Shown here piece after piece: positions 50,679-63,176 of a stretch of 64,000 nt of DNA (its first letter is position 1; each line of letters begins with the position of its first letter). The translations under genes and the position numbers were made by a program. The stretch is from assembly GCA_016617495.1 (NCBI GenBank), contig WYCU01000004.1, positions 248,001 to 312,000 on the forward strand, in the 5' to 3' direction. The notes below the pieces were generated by a model. The model was not told the origin of the DNA and did not search any database. It saw only the letters and a program-made list of their open reading frames with translations. Source of the DNA: Azonexaceae bacterium s22. GTDB taxonomy: Bacteria; Pseudomonadota; Gammaproteobacteria; Burkholderiales; Rhodocyclaceae.

Positions 50679-51643
50679 GCCGACTAATCCAGATTGTCGC
50701 GGTCGACGTGATTTTTGCCCTGAAAATCATGTTGACCGCGACAATCCTTTTCGGCGCATCGGTTTCGTCGGCCGAAACGTGGCGCTTTGCCATGATCGGC
50801 GACGTGCCCTACTCCAATCGCGAGCGGCAGGAGTTGCCGGGCATGCTGCGCGCCATTGCCGATAGCCACGTCGATTTCATCGTGCATGTGGGCGATTTCA
50901 AACATGGGCGGGACCGTTGCGACGATGCCTTGTTTGCCGACCGGCACGCGTTGTTCGATGCCGTTGCCGTGCCCTTCGTTTTTGTACCCGGCGACAACGA
51001 ATGGACGGATTGCGAGCGCGCCTCGAATGGCCATTACGACCCTGAAGAGCGTCTGGACGCCTTGCGCCACCTGTTTTGGTCCAGTGACGAATCACTAGGC
51101 AAAAGCCGCCTGCACTTGACCCGACAATCCCCGGAGATGCCCGAAAATTCGCGTTTCCGCCTGGGGCCTGTCCTTTTTGTGACGCTCAACTTGCCCGGTG
51201 GCAATAACAATCGGGGCCTCACCGAAACGCCGCGCAAAGAGTTTCAGGCCCGGAATCCCAAGGTATTGGCTTGGGTAAAAGAAAGCTTCGTGCTCGCGCG
51301 AAAAGCGGGATTACAAGGGATCGTGCTTTTCTTTCAGGCTAACCCGGGATTTTGGCAGCATGCCGAAGGCCTGGCCCAAAGCGGCTATCGGGAGTTTCTC
51401 GAACTGCTGGTGCAGGAAACCCGGCAATTCCCGGGCGAGGTGGTCGCGGTGCATGGCGACACACACCACAGCCGCATCGACCATCCGCTGGAAGACGGGC
51501 GTGGACGCCCGTTGTCCAATTTCACCCGTGTGGAAACCTTTGGCTATCCACGTATGGGCTGGACGCGCGGCATCGTCGATACCGCAACGCCCGGATTATT
51601 CCGTTTCGAGGCGACCGCGTGGCCGCCACCGCTCAATCAGTGA
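50675..51643 (+). CDS. Exported metallophosphoesterase
   Basis: 322 residues with an N-terminal signal peptide (the hydrophobic segment ends [13 protein letters not shown] near residue 34; an ATG at 50729 would give a more compact signal). Calcineurin-like metal ligands are recognisable in [29 protein letters not shown] and VHGDTHHSR. Likely periplasmic phosphatase of unknown substrate. It overlaps the mutS stop by 4 bases. Confidence 0.87.
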   Translation: MSRLIQIVAVDVIFALKIMLTATILFGASVSSAETWRFAMIGDVPYSNRERQELPGMLRAIADSHVDFIVHVGDFKHGRDRCDDALFADRHALFDAVAVPFVFVPGDNEWTDCERASNGHYDPEERLDALRHLFWSSDESLGKSRLHLTRQSPEMPENSRFRLGPVLFVTLNLPGGNNNRGLTETPRKEFQARNPKVLAWVKESFVLARKAGLQGIVLFFQANPGFWQHAEGLAQSGYREFLELLVQETRQFPGEVVAVHGDTHHSRIDHPLEDGRGRPLSNFTRVETFGYPRMGWTRGIVDTATPGLFRFEATAWPPPLNQ

Positions 51644-52134
51644 CAGGCGTCGTCGTCGCCGCCGACATGCACATGACCGTGTTCGATTTCGTCGGCGCTA
51701 GCCGGGCGAACGGCGGTCACGGTGCAGGTGAAGACCAGGGCCATGCCGGCAAGCGGATGGTTGCCATCGAGGACAACCTTGCCGTCGGCAATGTCCGTTA
51801 CGCGATAGATGACGAAATCGTCCTCGCTGCCATCTTCCGGCCCGCCTTCAAACTGCATGCCGACCTGTAGTTCCTCGGGGAAATCCTTGCGCTGTTCAAT
51901 CTGGACGAGACTGGCATCGTAATCGCCAAAAGCCTCATCCGGCTGCAACTTGACCTGCACGGACTCGCCGACTTTCTTGCCCTGAAGCGCTTCTTCGATC
52001 TTGGGGAAAATATCGTCGTAACCGCCATGCAGGTAAACGATGGGTTCGCGCCCTTCATCGACCACCTCGCCATCGGGATCAGTGACGTGGTAATCGAGGG
52101 TGATGACCGAATTCTTGGCAACCTGCGTGTTCAT
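51637..52134 (-). CDS. slyD: FKBP-type peptidyl-prolyl isomerase SlyD
   Basis: A 165-residue cytoplasmic folding helper. The FKBP core is interrupted by the insert-in-flap chaperone domain (PDEAFGDYDASLVQIEQ...PEELQVGMQF), typical of SlyD. The histidine-rich tail ([14 protein letters not shown]) binds nickel or other metals. Its ATG overlaps the stop of the peroxiredoxin gene by 4 bases; the 3' end overlaps the convergent phosphoesterase gene by 7 bases. Confidence 0.93.
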   Translation of the reverse strand: MNTQVAKNSVITLDYHVTDPDGEVVDEGREPIVYLHGGYDDIFPKIEEALQGKKVGESVQVKLQPDEAFGDYDASLVQIEQRKDFPEELQVGMQFEGGPEDGSEDDFVIYRVTDIADGKVVLDGNHPLAGMALVFTCTVTAVRPASADEIEHGHVHVGGDDDACH

Positions 52135-52604
52135 GTATTGAGTTCCTTGACGAGGCGCAGCACTTCCAGTGCGTGGCCCTTGTAGTTGATGTTGTATAAG
52201 GCGTGACGGATCACGCCCGATTTATCGATGACAAAGGTCGAACGAACAACCCCGAATTTGCGGTGCCCGTCGACTTCCCGGGCCTGCCAGACGCCATATT
52301 GTTTGCAAACCGCGCCGTCGGCATCCGACAACAGCTCGGTGCCGATACCTTCTTTGTCGCGAAATTCGGCATGTTTGAGGCATTCGTCCCGGCTGATACC
52401 GAAAAGCACGCAGTTTTCGCGTCCAAAGGCATCTTCATGATCTGAAAAATCGGTCGCCTCCCGCGTGCAGCAAGGGGTGCCGTCCTTGGGGTAGAAAAAC
52501 AGCACGACGTGCTTTTTTCCCATGTATTGCCCCACGTCCACCGTTTCCATGTCGGCATCGGGTAATGCGAACAGGGGTGCCTTGTCTCCGGCTTTGAGCA
52601 GCAT
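52131..52604 (-). CDS. bcp: Peroxiredoxin, Bcp/PrxQ type
   Basis: 157 residues, thioredoxin fold, reduces hydroperoxides. The peroxidatic Cys is in FYPKDGTPCCTREATDFS. Instead of the classical Cys five residues later, an adjacent CC pair is present. The start at 52604 has GGAGG upstream; the longer frame to 52691 runs into the intergenic region. It is co-transcribed with slyD. Confidence 0.9.
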   Translation of the reverse strand: MLLKAGDKAPLFALPDADMETVDVGQYMGKKHVVLFFYPKDGTPCCTREATDFSDHEDAFGRENCVLFGISRDECLKHAEFRDKEGIGTELLSDADGAVCKQYGVWQAREVDGHRKFGVVRSTFVIDKSGVIRHALYNINYKGHALEVLRLVKELNT

Positions 52605-52696
52605 ATTGTTGTCCTCCAGCGCTGTGGGTACTGCCTGAATCCATTCTAGCGGAGGGCAATGGGCGTGGCTACAGCGACAACGGTAGCCCAAACGGT

Positions 52697-52981
52697 TTAT
52701 TTGGCGGGGAGCTTTTCCGGAATCTGGACGAAGGTTTCGTCCTGCTTGATCATGCCCAATTCAAACCGGGCACGTTCCTCAATGGCATCGTAGCCCTGCT
52801 TCAGATCGCGGACTTCGGCATCGAGGCCCGCGTTCCGGATTTCCAGCTTGCGTGTGACTTCCTTCTGCTGCTGGAGCTGGCGGTCGTATTCCCACACCTT
52901 GAGCCAACCGCCCTTACCCAGCCAAAGCGGGTATTGCAGCAGCGCAATGAGTGCAAGGAGGCCGACCGTCAGCCAGCGCAT
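52697..52981 (-). CDS. ftsB: Cell division protein FtsB
   Basis: A 94-residue bitopic inner-membrane divisome protein. An N-terminal transmembrane helix ([19 protein letters not shown]) is followed by a leucine-zipper coiled coil ([20 protein letters not shown]) and the conserved [15 protein letters not shown]. It lies 12 bases after eno, the usual betaproteobacterial order. Confidence 0.93.
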   Translation of the reverse strand: MRWLTVGLLALIALLQYPLWLGKGGWLKVWEYDRQLQQQKEVTRKLEIRNAGLDAEVRDLKQGYDAIEERARFELGMIKQDETFVQIPEKLPAK

Positions 52982-52993
52982 TGATCGAGTCGC

Positions 52994-54304
<1,311 letters not shown>

Positions 54305-54349
54305 TCAATTTGTTAAACGTTTTTATCAATTAAGTTCTGCAAGTAAAAC

Positions 54350-56874
<2,525 letters not shown>

Positions 56875-56890
56875 TCAAACCCGCATCCTC

Positions 56891-56896
56891 TATAAT
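56891..56896 (+). promoter_or_regulatory. TATAAT -10 box upstream of the thioredoxin-TPR gene
   Basis: A perfect -10 hexamer 31 bases before the ATG; the matching -35 (GGTTTC) is weak. Lies between divergent pyrG and the thioredoxin-like gene. Confidence 0.35.
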
Positions 56897-56926
56897 CATC
56901 GCCAATCCCACTTCAGGTCACGCCAC

Positions 56927-57781
56927 ATGTCCCAGTTTTCTTTTGATGTATCGCTTGAAGATTTCGAATCCAAGGTATTGATTCCGGCAGATAACACGCC
57001 AGTCGTCGTCGATTTTTGGGCACCTTGGTGCGCGCCGTGCCAGACGCTGAAGCCGATGCTGGAAAAGCTCGCTGAGGAATACCAAGGGCGCTTCCTGCTG
57101 GCCAAGGTCAATTCCGACGAGAACCCGGAGTTGGCACAACATTTCGGCGTCCGTAGCATTCCTTCGGTCAAGGTGCTGTTCCAAGGGCAGTTGGTCGATG
57201 AATTCAATGGCGCCTTGCCGGAAAATCAGGTACGCGCTTTCCTTGACCGTATCGCGCTGCCTGCTGGCGCTGGTGCCAGTCCCCGCGAAGAAGCCGCAGC
57301 ACTGGCCGCCGAAGGGCATCTCGAGGAAGCCTTGGCGCTTTTGGTCAATGCGACCCGCGAAGCACCGGAGGATGAGGCACTGCGCCTGGATGCCATCGAG
57401 ATCCTGATCCGCCTCCAGCGTAACGACGAAGCATCCCAGCTCCTCGCTGCCGAATACAAGCAGGAGAACGATCGCGCCAACGCCTTGCGCGCTCGCCTGG
57501 CGCTCGCCCAGGGCGCCGCCGAGACGGCACCGCTGGAAGCCCGGCTTGCGGCCAATCCGGATGACCATGCCGCACGTCTTGAACTCGCGCGGGCTTACGC
57601 CGCCCAAGGCCGATTCCGTGAAGCGCTCGATGCAGCGCTTGAAGTCGTCCGCCGCGACCGCTTTTTTGAAGAAGGTGCGGGGCGCAAGGCACTGCTTCAG
57701 TTCTTTGAAGCCTTGACCGGCGAAGAACACGACGATCTGGTGCGGGAATACCGCCGCAAACTCTCGGCAACGCTGAACTGA
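56927..57781 (+). CDS. cnoX: Thioredoxin-TPR chaperedoxin (CnoX/YbbN-like)
   Basis: 284 residues: thioredoxin fold 1-115 with the redox motif WCAPC (34-38), then TPR-like helices to the C terminus (PDDHAARLELARAYAAQGRF and neighbours). E. coli CnoX, a holdase that hands clients to GroEL, lacks the classical CxxC; here CAPC is intact, so reductase activity is possible. The start at 56927 follows from the beginning of the fold. Confidence 0.87.
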   Translation: MSQFSFDVSLEDFESKVLIPADNTPVVVDFWAPWCAPCQTLKPMLEKLAEEYQGRFLLAKVNSDENPELAQHFGVRSIPSVKVLFQGQLVDEFNGALPENQVRAFLDRIALPAGAGASPREEAAALAAEGHLEEALALLVNATREAPEDEALRLDAIEILIRLQRNDEASQLLAAEYKQENDRANALRARLALAQGAAETAPLEARLAANPDDHAARLELARAYAAQGRFREALDAALEVVRRDRFFEEGAGRKALLQFFEALTGEEHDDLVREYRRKLSATLN

Positions 57782-57797
57782 AGGGCTGCCGTCGGTC

Positions 57798-58712
57798 GTG
57801 AAGCTCTTTTACACCGACGTCTTCGTCCTTCCCCTCCCCGCCGGGCATCGTTTTCCCATGGAAAAGTATGCCCGGTTGCGGGCCAGCCTTTTGGCTTGTG
57901 GCGAGTTTTCGCAAAGCGACTTTCACCTGCCACATGCCGCCAGTGACGCGGAACTCGCCCGCGCTCACGATATCGACTACATCGAGCGCGTTTGTCGCGG
58001 TCAACTGCCTGAAAAGGCCCAAAAAGCCATCGGCTTTCCCTGGAGTACCGGGATGATCGAACGCTCCAGACGTTCCGCCGGTGCGACCATCTGCGCTTGC
58101 CGGGCGGCCATTGAAAGTCGTTCGGTCGCTGCGAATCTCGCCGGGGGAACGCACCATGCGTTCCGTGACCACGGTGAGGGATTCTGCGTTTTCAACGATG
58201 CGGCAGTCGCGGCGCGCGCCATGCAGGCTGAAGGCCTTGCCCGACGCGTGCTGATTGTCGATTGCGATGTTCATCAGGGGAACGGTACCGCCGCCATATT
58301 GGCGGGCGACGACACGGTGTTCACCTTCTCCATGCATGGCGCCAGAAATTATCCCTTCGACAAGGCATTGAGCGACCTAGATATCGAACTCCCGGACGGT
58401 TGCGGGGACGATGCCTACCTGTTGCAACTCGATCACGGTTTGGCCACGGCTTTCGATCTTGCGCGCCCGGATCTGGTGATTTATCTGGCAGGTGCCGACC
58501 CCTACCGTGACGACCGCTTGGGCCGCCTTGGACTGAGTTTCGAAGGGTTGGCGGAACGCGATCGCCGCGTGCTCTCGCGATGCCGGGACGACGCGGTGCC
58601 GGTGGCCATCGCCATGGCTGGGGGTTATGCCCGGCAGATTGACGATACCGTGCATATTCATACGACCACGATCCGCCTTGCGCGGGCCATCCTGGCCCGG
58701 GAAACCGACTAG
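57798..58712 (+). CDS. Histone-deacetylase-family zinc hydrolase
   Basis: 304 residues, GTG start. Arginase/deacetylase fold: the charge-relay His pair in GGTHHAFRDHGEGFCVFNDA, zinc ligands in VDCDVHQGNGTA and YLAGADPYRDDRLG. Bacterial members act on acetylated small amines, acetoin-related compounds or proteins; the substrate here is unknown. It follows the chaperedoxin gene by 16 bases and precedes nnr by 9, so the three may form an operon. Confidence 0.9.
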   Translation: MKLFYTDVFVLPLPAGHRFPMEKYARLRASLLACGEFSQSDFHLPHAASDAELARAHDIDYIERVCRGQLPEKAQKAIGFPWSTGMIERSRRSAGATICACRAAIESRSVAANLAGGTHHAFRDHGEGFCVFNDAAVAARAMQAEGLARRVLIVDCDVHQGNGTAAILAGDDTVFTFSMHGARNYPFDKALSDLDIELPDGCGDDAYLLQLDHGLATAFDLARPDLVIYLAGADPYRDDRLGRLGLSFEGLAERDRRVLSRCRDDAVPVAIAMAGGYARQIDDTVHIHTTTIRLARAILARETD

Positions 58713-58721
58713 AATCAATCC

Positions 58722-60209
58722 ATGGAAACCGCGCTCTACCGCAGCCCTGCACTACGGCAACTTGAAGCCGCGCACCGCCACGAACCCTTGATGGCGCGTG
58801 CCGGAGCGGCCGCAGCAGCATGGGCGGAAACACTCGCCGCCGAGCGTGAACGCCCGGTGTTGATCCTCGTCGGTCCCGGCAACAATGGCGGGGACGCGTT
58901 GGTGGTAGCGCGTTTGCTGCGCCAGCGCTTCTTCGAAGTTTGCGTCGTCTTTCAGGCCGATCCGGCGAAACTGCCTGCCGACGCGGCCAATGCGTATCAG
59001 GAATTCATTGGCGCCGGTGGCGTCACCCTTCCCGCGATTCCGGAACACACACCTTGGTCGCTGATTGTCGACGGCCTTTTCGGCATTGGCCTCACACGTG
59101 CGCCTGGCGGGATCTATGCGGACTGGATATTTTCCGCAAACCGCTTGGCCCAGCGCGACCGATGCCCGCTATTGGCACTCGATTGCCCCTCCGGTCTCAA
59201 TGCCGATACCGGACAACGCCATGCGCCGTGTATCCGTGCCACCCATACGATCACATTCATCGCCGCCAAGCCAGGATTGCATACCGCCGATGGGCCGGAT
59301 TGCTGCGGCCAGTTGCGCGTCGCCGATCTGGCGCTGGACCCGACGCGCGAAACTCCCCCGGACGGCGCCTGCGTTGGCCTGCGGCACTTCGCCGATTGGC
59401 TGCGTCCGCGTATGCTGAACAGCCACAAAGGCACTTTTGGCAGCGCTGGCATACTCGGCGGCGCGCCTTCGATGACCGGCGCCGCCCTGCTTGCCGGACG
59501 TGCTGCGCTCAAATTGGGTACGGGCCGGGTTTACGTTGGCTTGCTTGATGCGCATGGTCTCACCTGCGATTTCCAGCAGCCCGAACTGATGTTCCGTACG
59601 GCGGACGGCTTGCTTCAAGCCGACCTCACCGCCCTCGCCTGCGGGCCGGGATTGGGCACCAGCAGCCAGGCTGGGGAACGCCTGGCGCAGGCCTTGGCGA
59701 CCCCTTTGCCGTTGGTCCTTGATGCCGATGCCCTGAATCTGATTGCCTGCGTACCCGCATATCGAGACAAAGTGGCTTCACGGGAGGCGCCGAGCCTCCT
59801 CACACCTCACCCGGCCGAAGCGGCCCGCCTGCTGGACTGTACGGTCAGTGACATTCAGGCGGATCGGATCGCTGCCGCGAGGCGGCTCGCAGCAAATTTC
59901 CGCGCTGGCGTAGTGCTCAAAGGCTGCGGGACCATCCTCGCCCTGCCCGACGGACGTTGGTGGCTCAATACCACCGGCAATCCCGGCATGGCCTCCGCCG
60001 GCATGGGAGACGTTTTGACTGGGCTGCTCGTTGCCCTGCTGGCTCAGGGCTGGCCACTGGAAAAAGCCATGCTGGCGGGCGTTCATTTGCATGGTGCAGC
60101 TGCCGATCGGTGTGTTGCCTTGGGTCAAGGCCCGGCAGGACTGACGGCCAGCGAAGTGCTCGATGCGGCGCGCGGCCTGTTCAATGCGTGGACCGCTTCG
60201 CATGGCTGA
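58722..60209 (+). CDS. nnr: Bifunctional NAD(P)HX epimerase/dehydratase
   Basis: Repairs hydrated NADH/NADPH. 495 residues: N-terminal epimerase YjeF_N (1-210) with GPGNNGGDALVVARLL and DGLFGIGLTR; C-terminal ADP- or ATP-dependent dehydratase (225-495) with KGTFGSAGILGGAPSMTGAA, LTPHPAEAARLL and NPGMASAGMGDVLTG. Downstream lies nadC, also in NAD metabolism. Confidence 0.95.
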   Translation: METALYRSPALRQLEAAHRHEPLMARAGAAAAAWAETLAAERERPVLILVGPGNNGGDALVVARLLRQRFFEVCVVFQADPAKLPADAANAYQEFIGAGGVTLPAIPEHTPWSLIVDGLFGIGLTRAPGGIYADWIFSANRLAQRDRCPLLALDCPSGLNADTGQRHAPCIRATHTITFIAAKPGLHTADGPDCCGQLRVADLALDPTRETPPDGACVGLRHFADWLRPRMLNSHKGTFGSAGILGGAPSMTGAALLAGRAALKLGTGRVYVGLLDAHGLTCDFQQPELMFRTADGLLQADLTALACGPGLGTSSQAGERLAQALATPLPLVLDADALNLIACVPAYRDKVASREAPSLLTPHPAEAARLLDCTVSDIQADRIAAARRLAANFRAGVVLKGCGTILALPDGRWWLNTTGNPGMASAGMGDVLTGLLVALLAQGWPLEKAMLAGVHLHGAAADRCVALGQGPAGLTASEVLDAARGLFNAWTASHG

Positions 60210-60278
60210 TTTCGACAGCCGCGCGCGCGGCCATTAGAATAGCGCGCTTTCCAAGCGATCCCGGCGACGGTGCAGGCC

Positions 60279-61142
60279 ATGAACATTGATTTCGATTATC
60301 CGCTCGACGAAGAAATTTCCCGAAATGTCCAAGCCGCGCTGGCGGAAGACATTGGTCCCGGCGACCTGACCGCGAGCCTCGTACCGGCCGGGCGGCAAGT
60401 GCGCGCCACCGTCATTTCGCGCGAATCCGGCGTGTTGTGTGGGCGACAATGGTTTGACCATTGTGTCCTTGGCCTTGATCCGGCGGCCAGCGTGCACTGG
60501 AGCGCTGCCGATGGCGACCGCATCGCCCCGAACCAGATCCTCTGCGAAATCCGCGCCGATGCACGTGCGCTCCTTTCCGCTGAGCGCAGTGCGCTGAACT
60601 TCCTCCAGTTGCTTTCTGCAGTCGCGAGCAAGGTGCGCATCTACGCCGACGCAATCGAGGGCACCGGTGCGCAGGTGGTCGATACGCGCAAAACCTTGCC
60701 CGGCCTGCGTATCGCCCAGAAGTATGCCGTGCGCTGCGGTGGCGGCGGCAATCACCGTCTGGCCTTGTGGGACGCCATCCTGATCAAGGAAAACCACATC
60801 CATGCCGCTGGCGGCATTATCCCGGCAATGGCTGCTGCATCGGCGGTGGCAGCGCATGCGGCCGGACGTTGCAAGTTCATCCAGATCGAGGTCGAAAGCC
60901 TTGAAGAATTGGAAACTGCGCTGGCAGCCGGCGCAAAGATGATTCTGCTCGACAACTTTACGACCGACATGATGCGGGAAGCGGCGAAGCTGAACGCCGG
61001 GCGTGCCGTGCTCGAAGCATCCGGCAATGTCACGCTGGAAACCATTCGGGCAATTGCAGAAACCGGCGTGGATCGCATTTCGGTCGGCGCGTTGACCAAG
61101 GACGTCAAGGCCCTCGATTTATCGATGCGTTTTATTGACTGA
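60279..61142 (+). CDS. nadC: Nicotinate-nucleotide pyrophosphorylase
   Basis: Converts quinolinate and PRPP to nicotinate mononucleotide in de novo NAD synthesis. 287 residues from the ATG at 60279 (a GTG at 60270 is possible). Motifs: AEDIGPGDLTASLVP, VVDTRKTLPGLRIAQKYAV with PRPP/quinolinate-binding residues, the active Lys in ILIKENHI, and the TGVDRISVGALTKDVKALD finish. A TAGAAT -10-like box is at 60234-60239. Confidence 0.96.
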   Translation: MNIDFDYPLDEEISRNVQAALAEDIGPGDLTASLVPAGRQVRATVISRESGVLCGRQWFDHCVLGLDPAASVHWSAADGDRIAPNQILCEIRADARALLSAERSALNFLQLLSAVASKVRIYADAIEGTGAQVVDTRKTLPGLRIAQKYAVRCGGGGNHRLALWDAILIKENHIHAAGGIIPAMAAASAVAAHAAGRCKFIQIEVESLEELETALAAGAKMILLDNFTTDMMREAAKLNAGRAVLEASGNVTLETIRAIAETGVDRISVGALTKDVKALDLSMRFID

Positions 61143-61232
61143 TCACCGGTTCGGCTATGCTAACAACGGGAATTTCGTCATAATTGCCCGCATTGAAGAT
61201 CAAGAAACAACGGTCGCCCACGGGAGTTCCGC

Positions 61233-61370
61233 ATGCTGTTCGCTTTGTTTTACGTTGTCGCCATCGCCATTCTGGTTCTGCATTTCACCGGATTCCTTGC
61301 GCGGCATAATCTGGAATGGCTGGTGCTGGTCCTCGCAGTTGCCGTTTTCCCTGCCGTCATCTACCTCTAG
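61233..61370 (+). CDS. Small two-helix membrane protein (45 aa)
   Basis: A 45-codon frame with a CGGGAG site 6 bases before the ATG. Two hydrophobic segments (LFALFYVVAIAILVLHF and WLVLVLAVAVFPAVIYL) are joined by a short polar turn (TGFLARHNLE). It is followed after 18 bases by a strong terminator. No family recognised. The ribosome site and terminator placement support a real gene. Confidence 0.6.
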   Translation: MLFALFYVVAIAILVLHFTGFLARHNLEWLVLVLAVAVFPAVIYL

Positions 61371-61388
61371 CGGTCGGTCGGCCGCGGT

Positions 61389-61411
61389 GAAAGCCCGCTA
61401 GGCGGGCTTTC
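61389..61411. terminator. Bidirectional terminator hairpin
   Basis: Perfect 10-bp stem GAAAGCCCGC/GCGGGCTTTC with a 3-base loop. It lies between the rightward 45-codon gene and the leftward methyltransferase, whose stop codon overlaps the stem, so it can serve both. Confidence 0.8.
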
Positions 61412-62024
61412 ATGCAATCAGGTCGATCAGCGCAGATCGGCCTTTGTGGGCGTTGCCCTCTTCGATCCACGATTCATGGGCCTTGAGCCGAATAATCTCC
61501 CAATCGTGGAAATAATTTTCCAATAGCATTCCCGTGTAAAGATTTTCCACTGCGGACGGGCCGCCGGTACCGTGTTGCAGTTGCTCGGGCGTATAGCCGT
61601 GAAGCAGCACGAGGCCGCCTGGCTTGGTGGCATTTTTCATCCCGGCAATCAAGCGATCCCGTTCCGCCGGGCCGACGAACTGGATGAAGATGCCGACTAC
61701 GGCATCAAAGCTTTCTACTGGCCAAGTCCAGTTCAAGACGTCTGCCAGGATCAACGACACCTCAACCTGGCGGGTGCGTGCCAGCCGGGCCGCCTTTTCC
61801 AGAGCGACCGGCGAAATCTCCGTTGCGGTCACGGCACAGCCCTGCTCGGCCATCCAGACGGCATTGCGCCCCTCGCCATCGGCAATCGAGAGAACGTTCA
61901 TCCCCGCCGCAAAATGGCTGGCGTGATCTTCGAGGAATCGGTTCGGTGCGGTGCCGAAGAGATAGTCGTCGCCCGCATCGCGATAACGCGCGGACCAGAA
62001 GGCCTCATGGTCGAATGTGCTCAT
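61410..62024 (-). CDS. Class I SAM methyltransferase, TehB-like
   Basis: 204 residues. SAM-binding motif I is VLSIADGEGRNAVWMAEQG (residues about 44-62), followed by VTATEISPVALEKA and DAVVGIFIQFVGP. The N-terminal FWSARYRDAGDDYLFGTAPNRFL is typical of TehB/thiopurine-type small-molecule methyltransferases, so tellurite or another small substrate is possible. The frame runs upstream to 62087; the ATG at 62024 gives the family N terminus. Single gene, divergent from the GAF-like gene. Confidence 0.85.
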   Translation of the reverse strand: MSTFDHEAFWSARYRDAGDDYLFGTAPNRFLEDHASHFAAGMNVLSIADGEGRNAVWMAEQGCAVTATEISPVALEKAARLARTRQVEVSLILADVLNWTWPVESFDAVVGIFIQFVGPAERDRLIAGMKNATKPGGLVLLHGYTPEQLQHGTGGPSAVENLYTGMLLENYFHDWEIIRLKAHESWIEEGNAHKGRSALIDLIA

Positions 62025-62187
62025 ACCCTGTTTCCGGTTTGAATTTTGCTTGTTCCACAACCGGGCAACGGCGCCCGGCGTTTGCAAGGATACCGCGGTA
62101 TCGCGCCTACGCAGTGATTCCCGGGGTCAACGTCGGCACCAGGTCAGGAGTTGTTCCGTCAATTTTTTGTCTGGATTGCGACAAACC

Positions 62188-63126
62188 ATGAAAACACTGA
62201 TCCGTGTCACGGAAATCTGGGTCCCGAACAAGACCCGCACGCACCTTGAATTCTTCGATGGCCTCTACGGCGAACTTCACGACTTCAAGGGGGCCAGCGA
62301 GACGATGCGCTTTGCTTTCGACGAAGGTCTGCCGGGCAAGGCCTGGGCAGCGCGTCGCCCGGTCATCCTGCACCATTTCGACAACTCCTACTTCTTGCGC
62401 ACCGAGGCGGCGCACAAGGCAGGCCTGACGGCAGGCATTGCCCTGCCGATCTTTGCCGGTGATTATCTGCAGGCGGTCATTGTATTTTTCATCGGCGACG
62501 ATGCGGATAATGTTGGCGGCATCGAGATCTGGAGCAATACGCCGGCCGACTCGTTCGACATGGGTATGGACGACGGTTATTACGGGACGGCAGAAAGTTT
62601 CGAATGGACGGCGCGCCATACCAAATTCCGGCCGGGATTCGGTCTGCCGGGCGTAGTCTGGGAAAGCGGTATGCCGATCATCATGCGGGATATCCTCAGT
62701 TCAAAGCGCACCTTGCGCCGTGACAGCGACGTCAAGATTGGGGTCAGCAAGGGGGTCGGCATTCCCTGCGCTTTTGACGCGCATCAGACCGTGGTGATGA
62801 CCTTTCTTTCCGCTTTGGGTACGCCGATTGCCCATCGTTTCGAAATCTGGGCACCGCAAGCGGACGGCAAAGCCCTGCGCTTTGTGGCCGGCGAGTGCGA
62901 CCGCGAGCTCCTGTATGCGCAGCATATGACAGAGTCCGCCATCGCCCCGTGGGAAGGGGCCATTGGCGAAGCCTGGCAAAAAGGTGTGCCGGCCGTGCGC
63001 AGCGCCCTGACGTTGGAGGCCGGTGCGGCCGCCCTCTCGGCAGTCGCCGCCGGTCTTCAATCGACCGTCGTGTTGCCGGTGATCCAGAACGGCCGGTTCC
63101 GGGCCGCAGTGGCCTGGTATTTCTAA
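62188..63126 (+). CDS. Protein with two GAF-like domains
   Basis: 312 residues built from two similar halves. Each has a GAF-like core with GLPGKAWAARRPVILHHFD or FGLPGVVWESGMPIIMRDI, then a hydrophobic strand region (AGIALPIFAGDYLQAVIVFF; VGIPCAFDA). A third related segment (GAIGEAWQKGVPAVRS) follows near the C terminus. Likely a small-molecule or redox sensor without an attached output domain. No partner is evident; function unknown. Confidence 0.7.
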   Translation: MKTLIRVTEIWVPNKTRTHLEFFDGLYGELHDFKGASETMRFAFDEGLPGKAWAARRPVILHHFDNSYFLRTEAAHKAGLTAGIALPIFAGDYLQAVIVFFIGDDADNVGGIEIWSNTPADSFDMGMDDGYYGTAESFEWTARHTKFRPGFGLPGVVWESGMPIIMRDILSSKRTLRRDSDVKIGVSKGVGIPCAFDAHQTVVMTFLSALGTPIAHRFEIWAPQADGKALRFVAGECDRELLYAQHMTESAIAPWEGAIGEAWQKGVPAVRSALTLEAGAAALSAVAAGLQSTVVLPVIQNGRFRAAVAWYF

Positions 63127-63132
63127 AGCAAA

Positions 63133-63154
63133 ACGGGCGGCCTCGGCCGCCCGT
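63133..63154. terminator. Hairpin terminator between the GAF-like gene and thrC
   Basis: Perfect stem ACGGGCGGCC/GGCCGCCCGT with a 2-base loop. On the minus strand it is followed by TTTTG and lies just after the thrC stop; it can also serve the rightward gene. Confidence 0.75.
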
Positions 63155-63176
63155 TATATTTACCGTCAGCGCTCGA

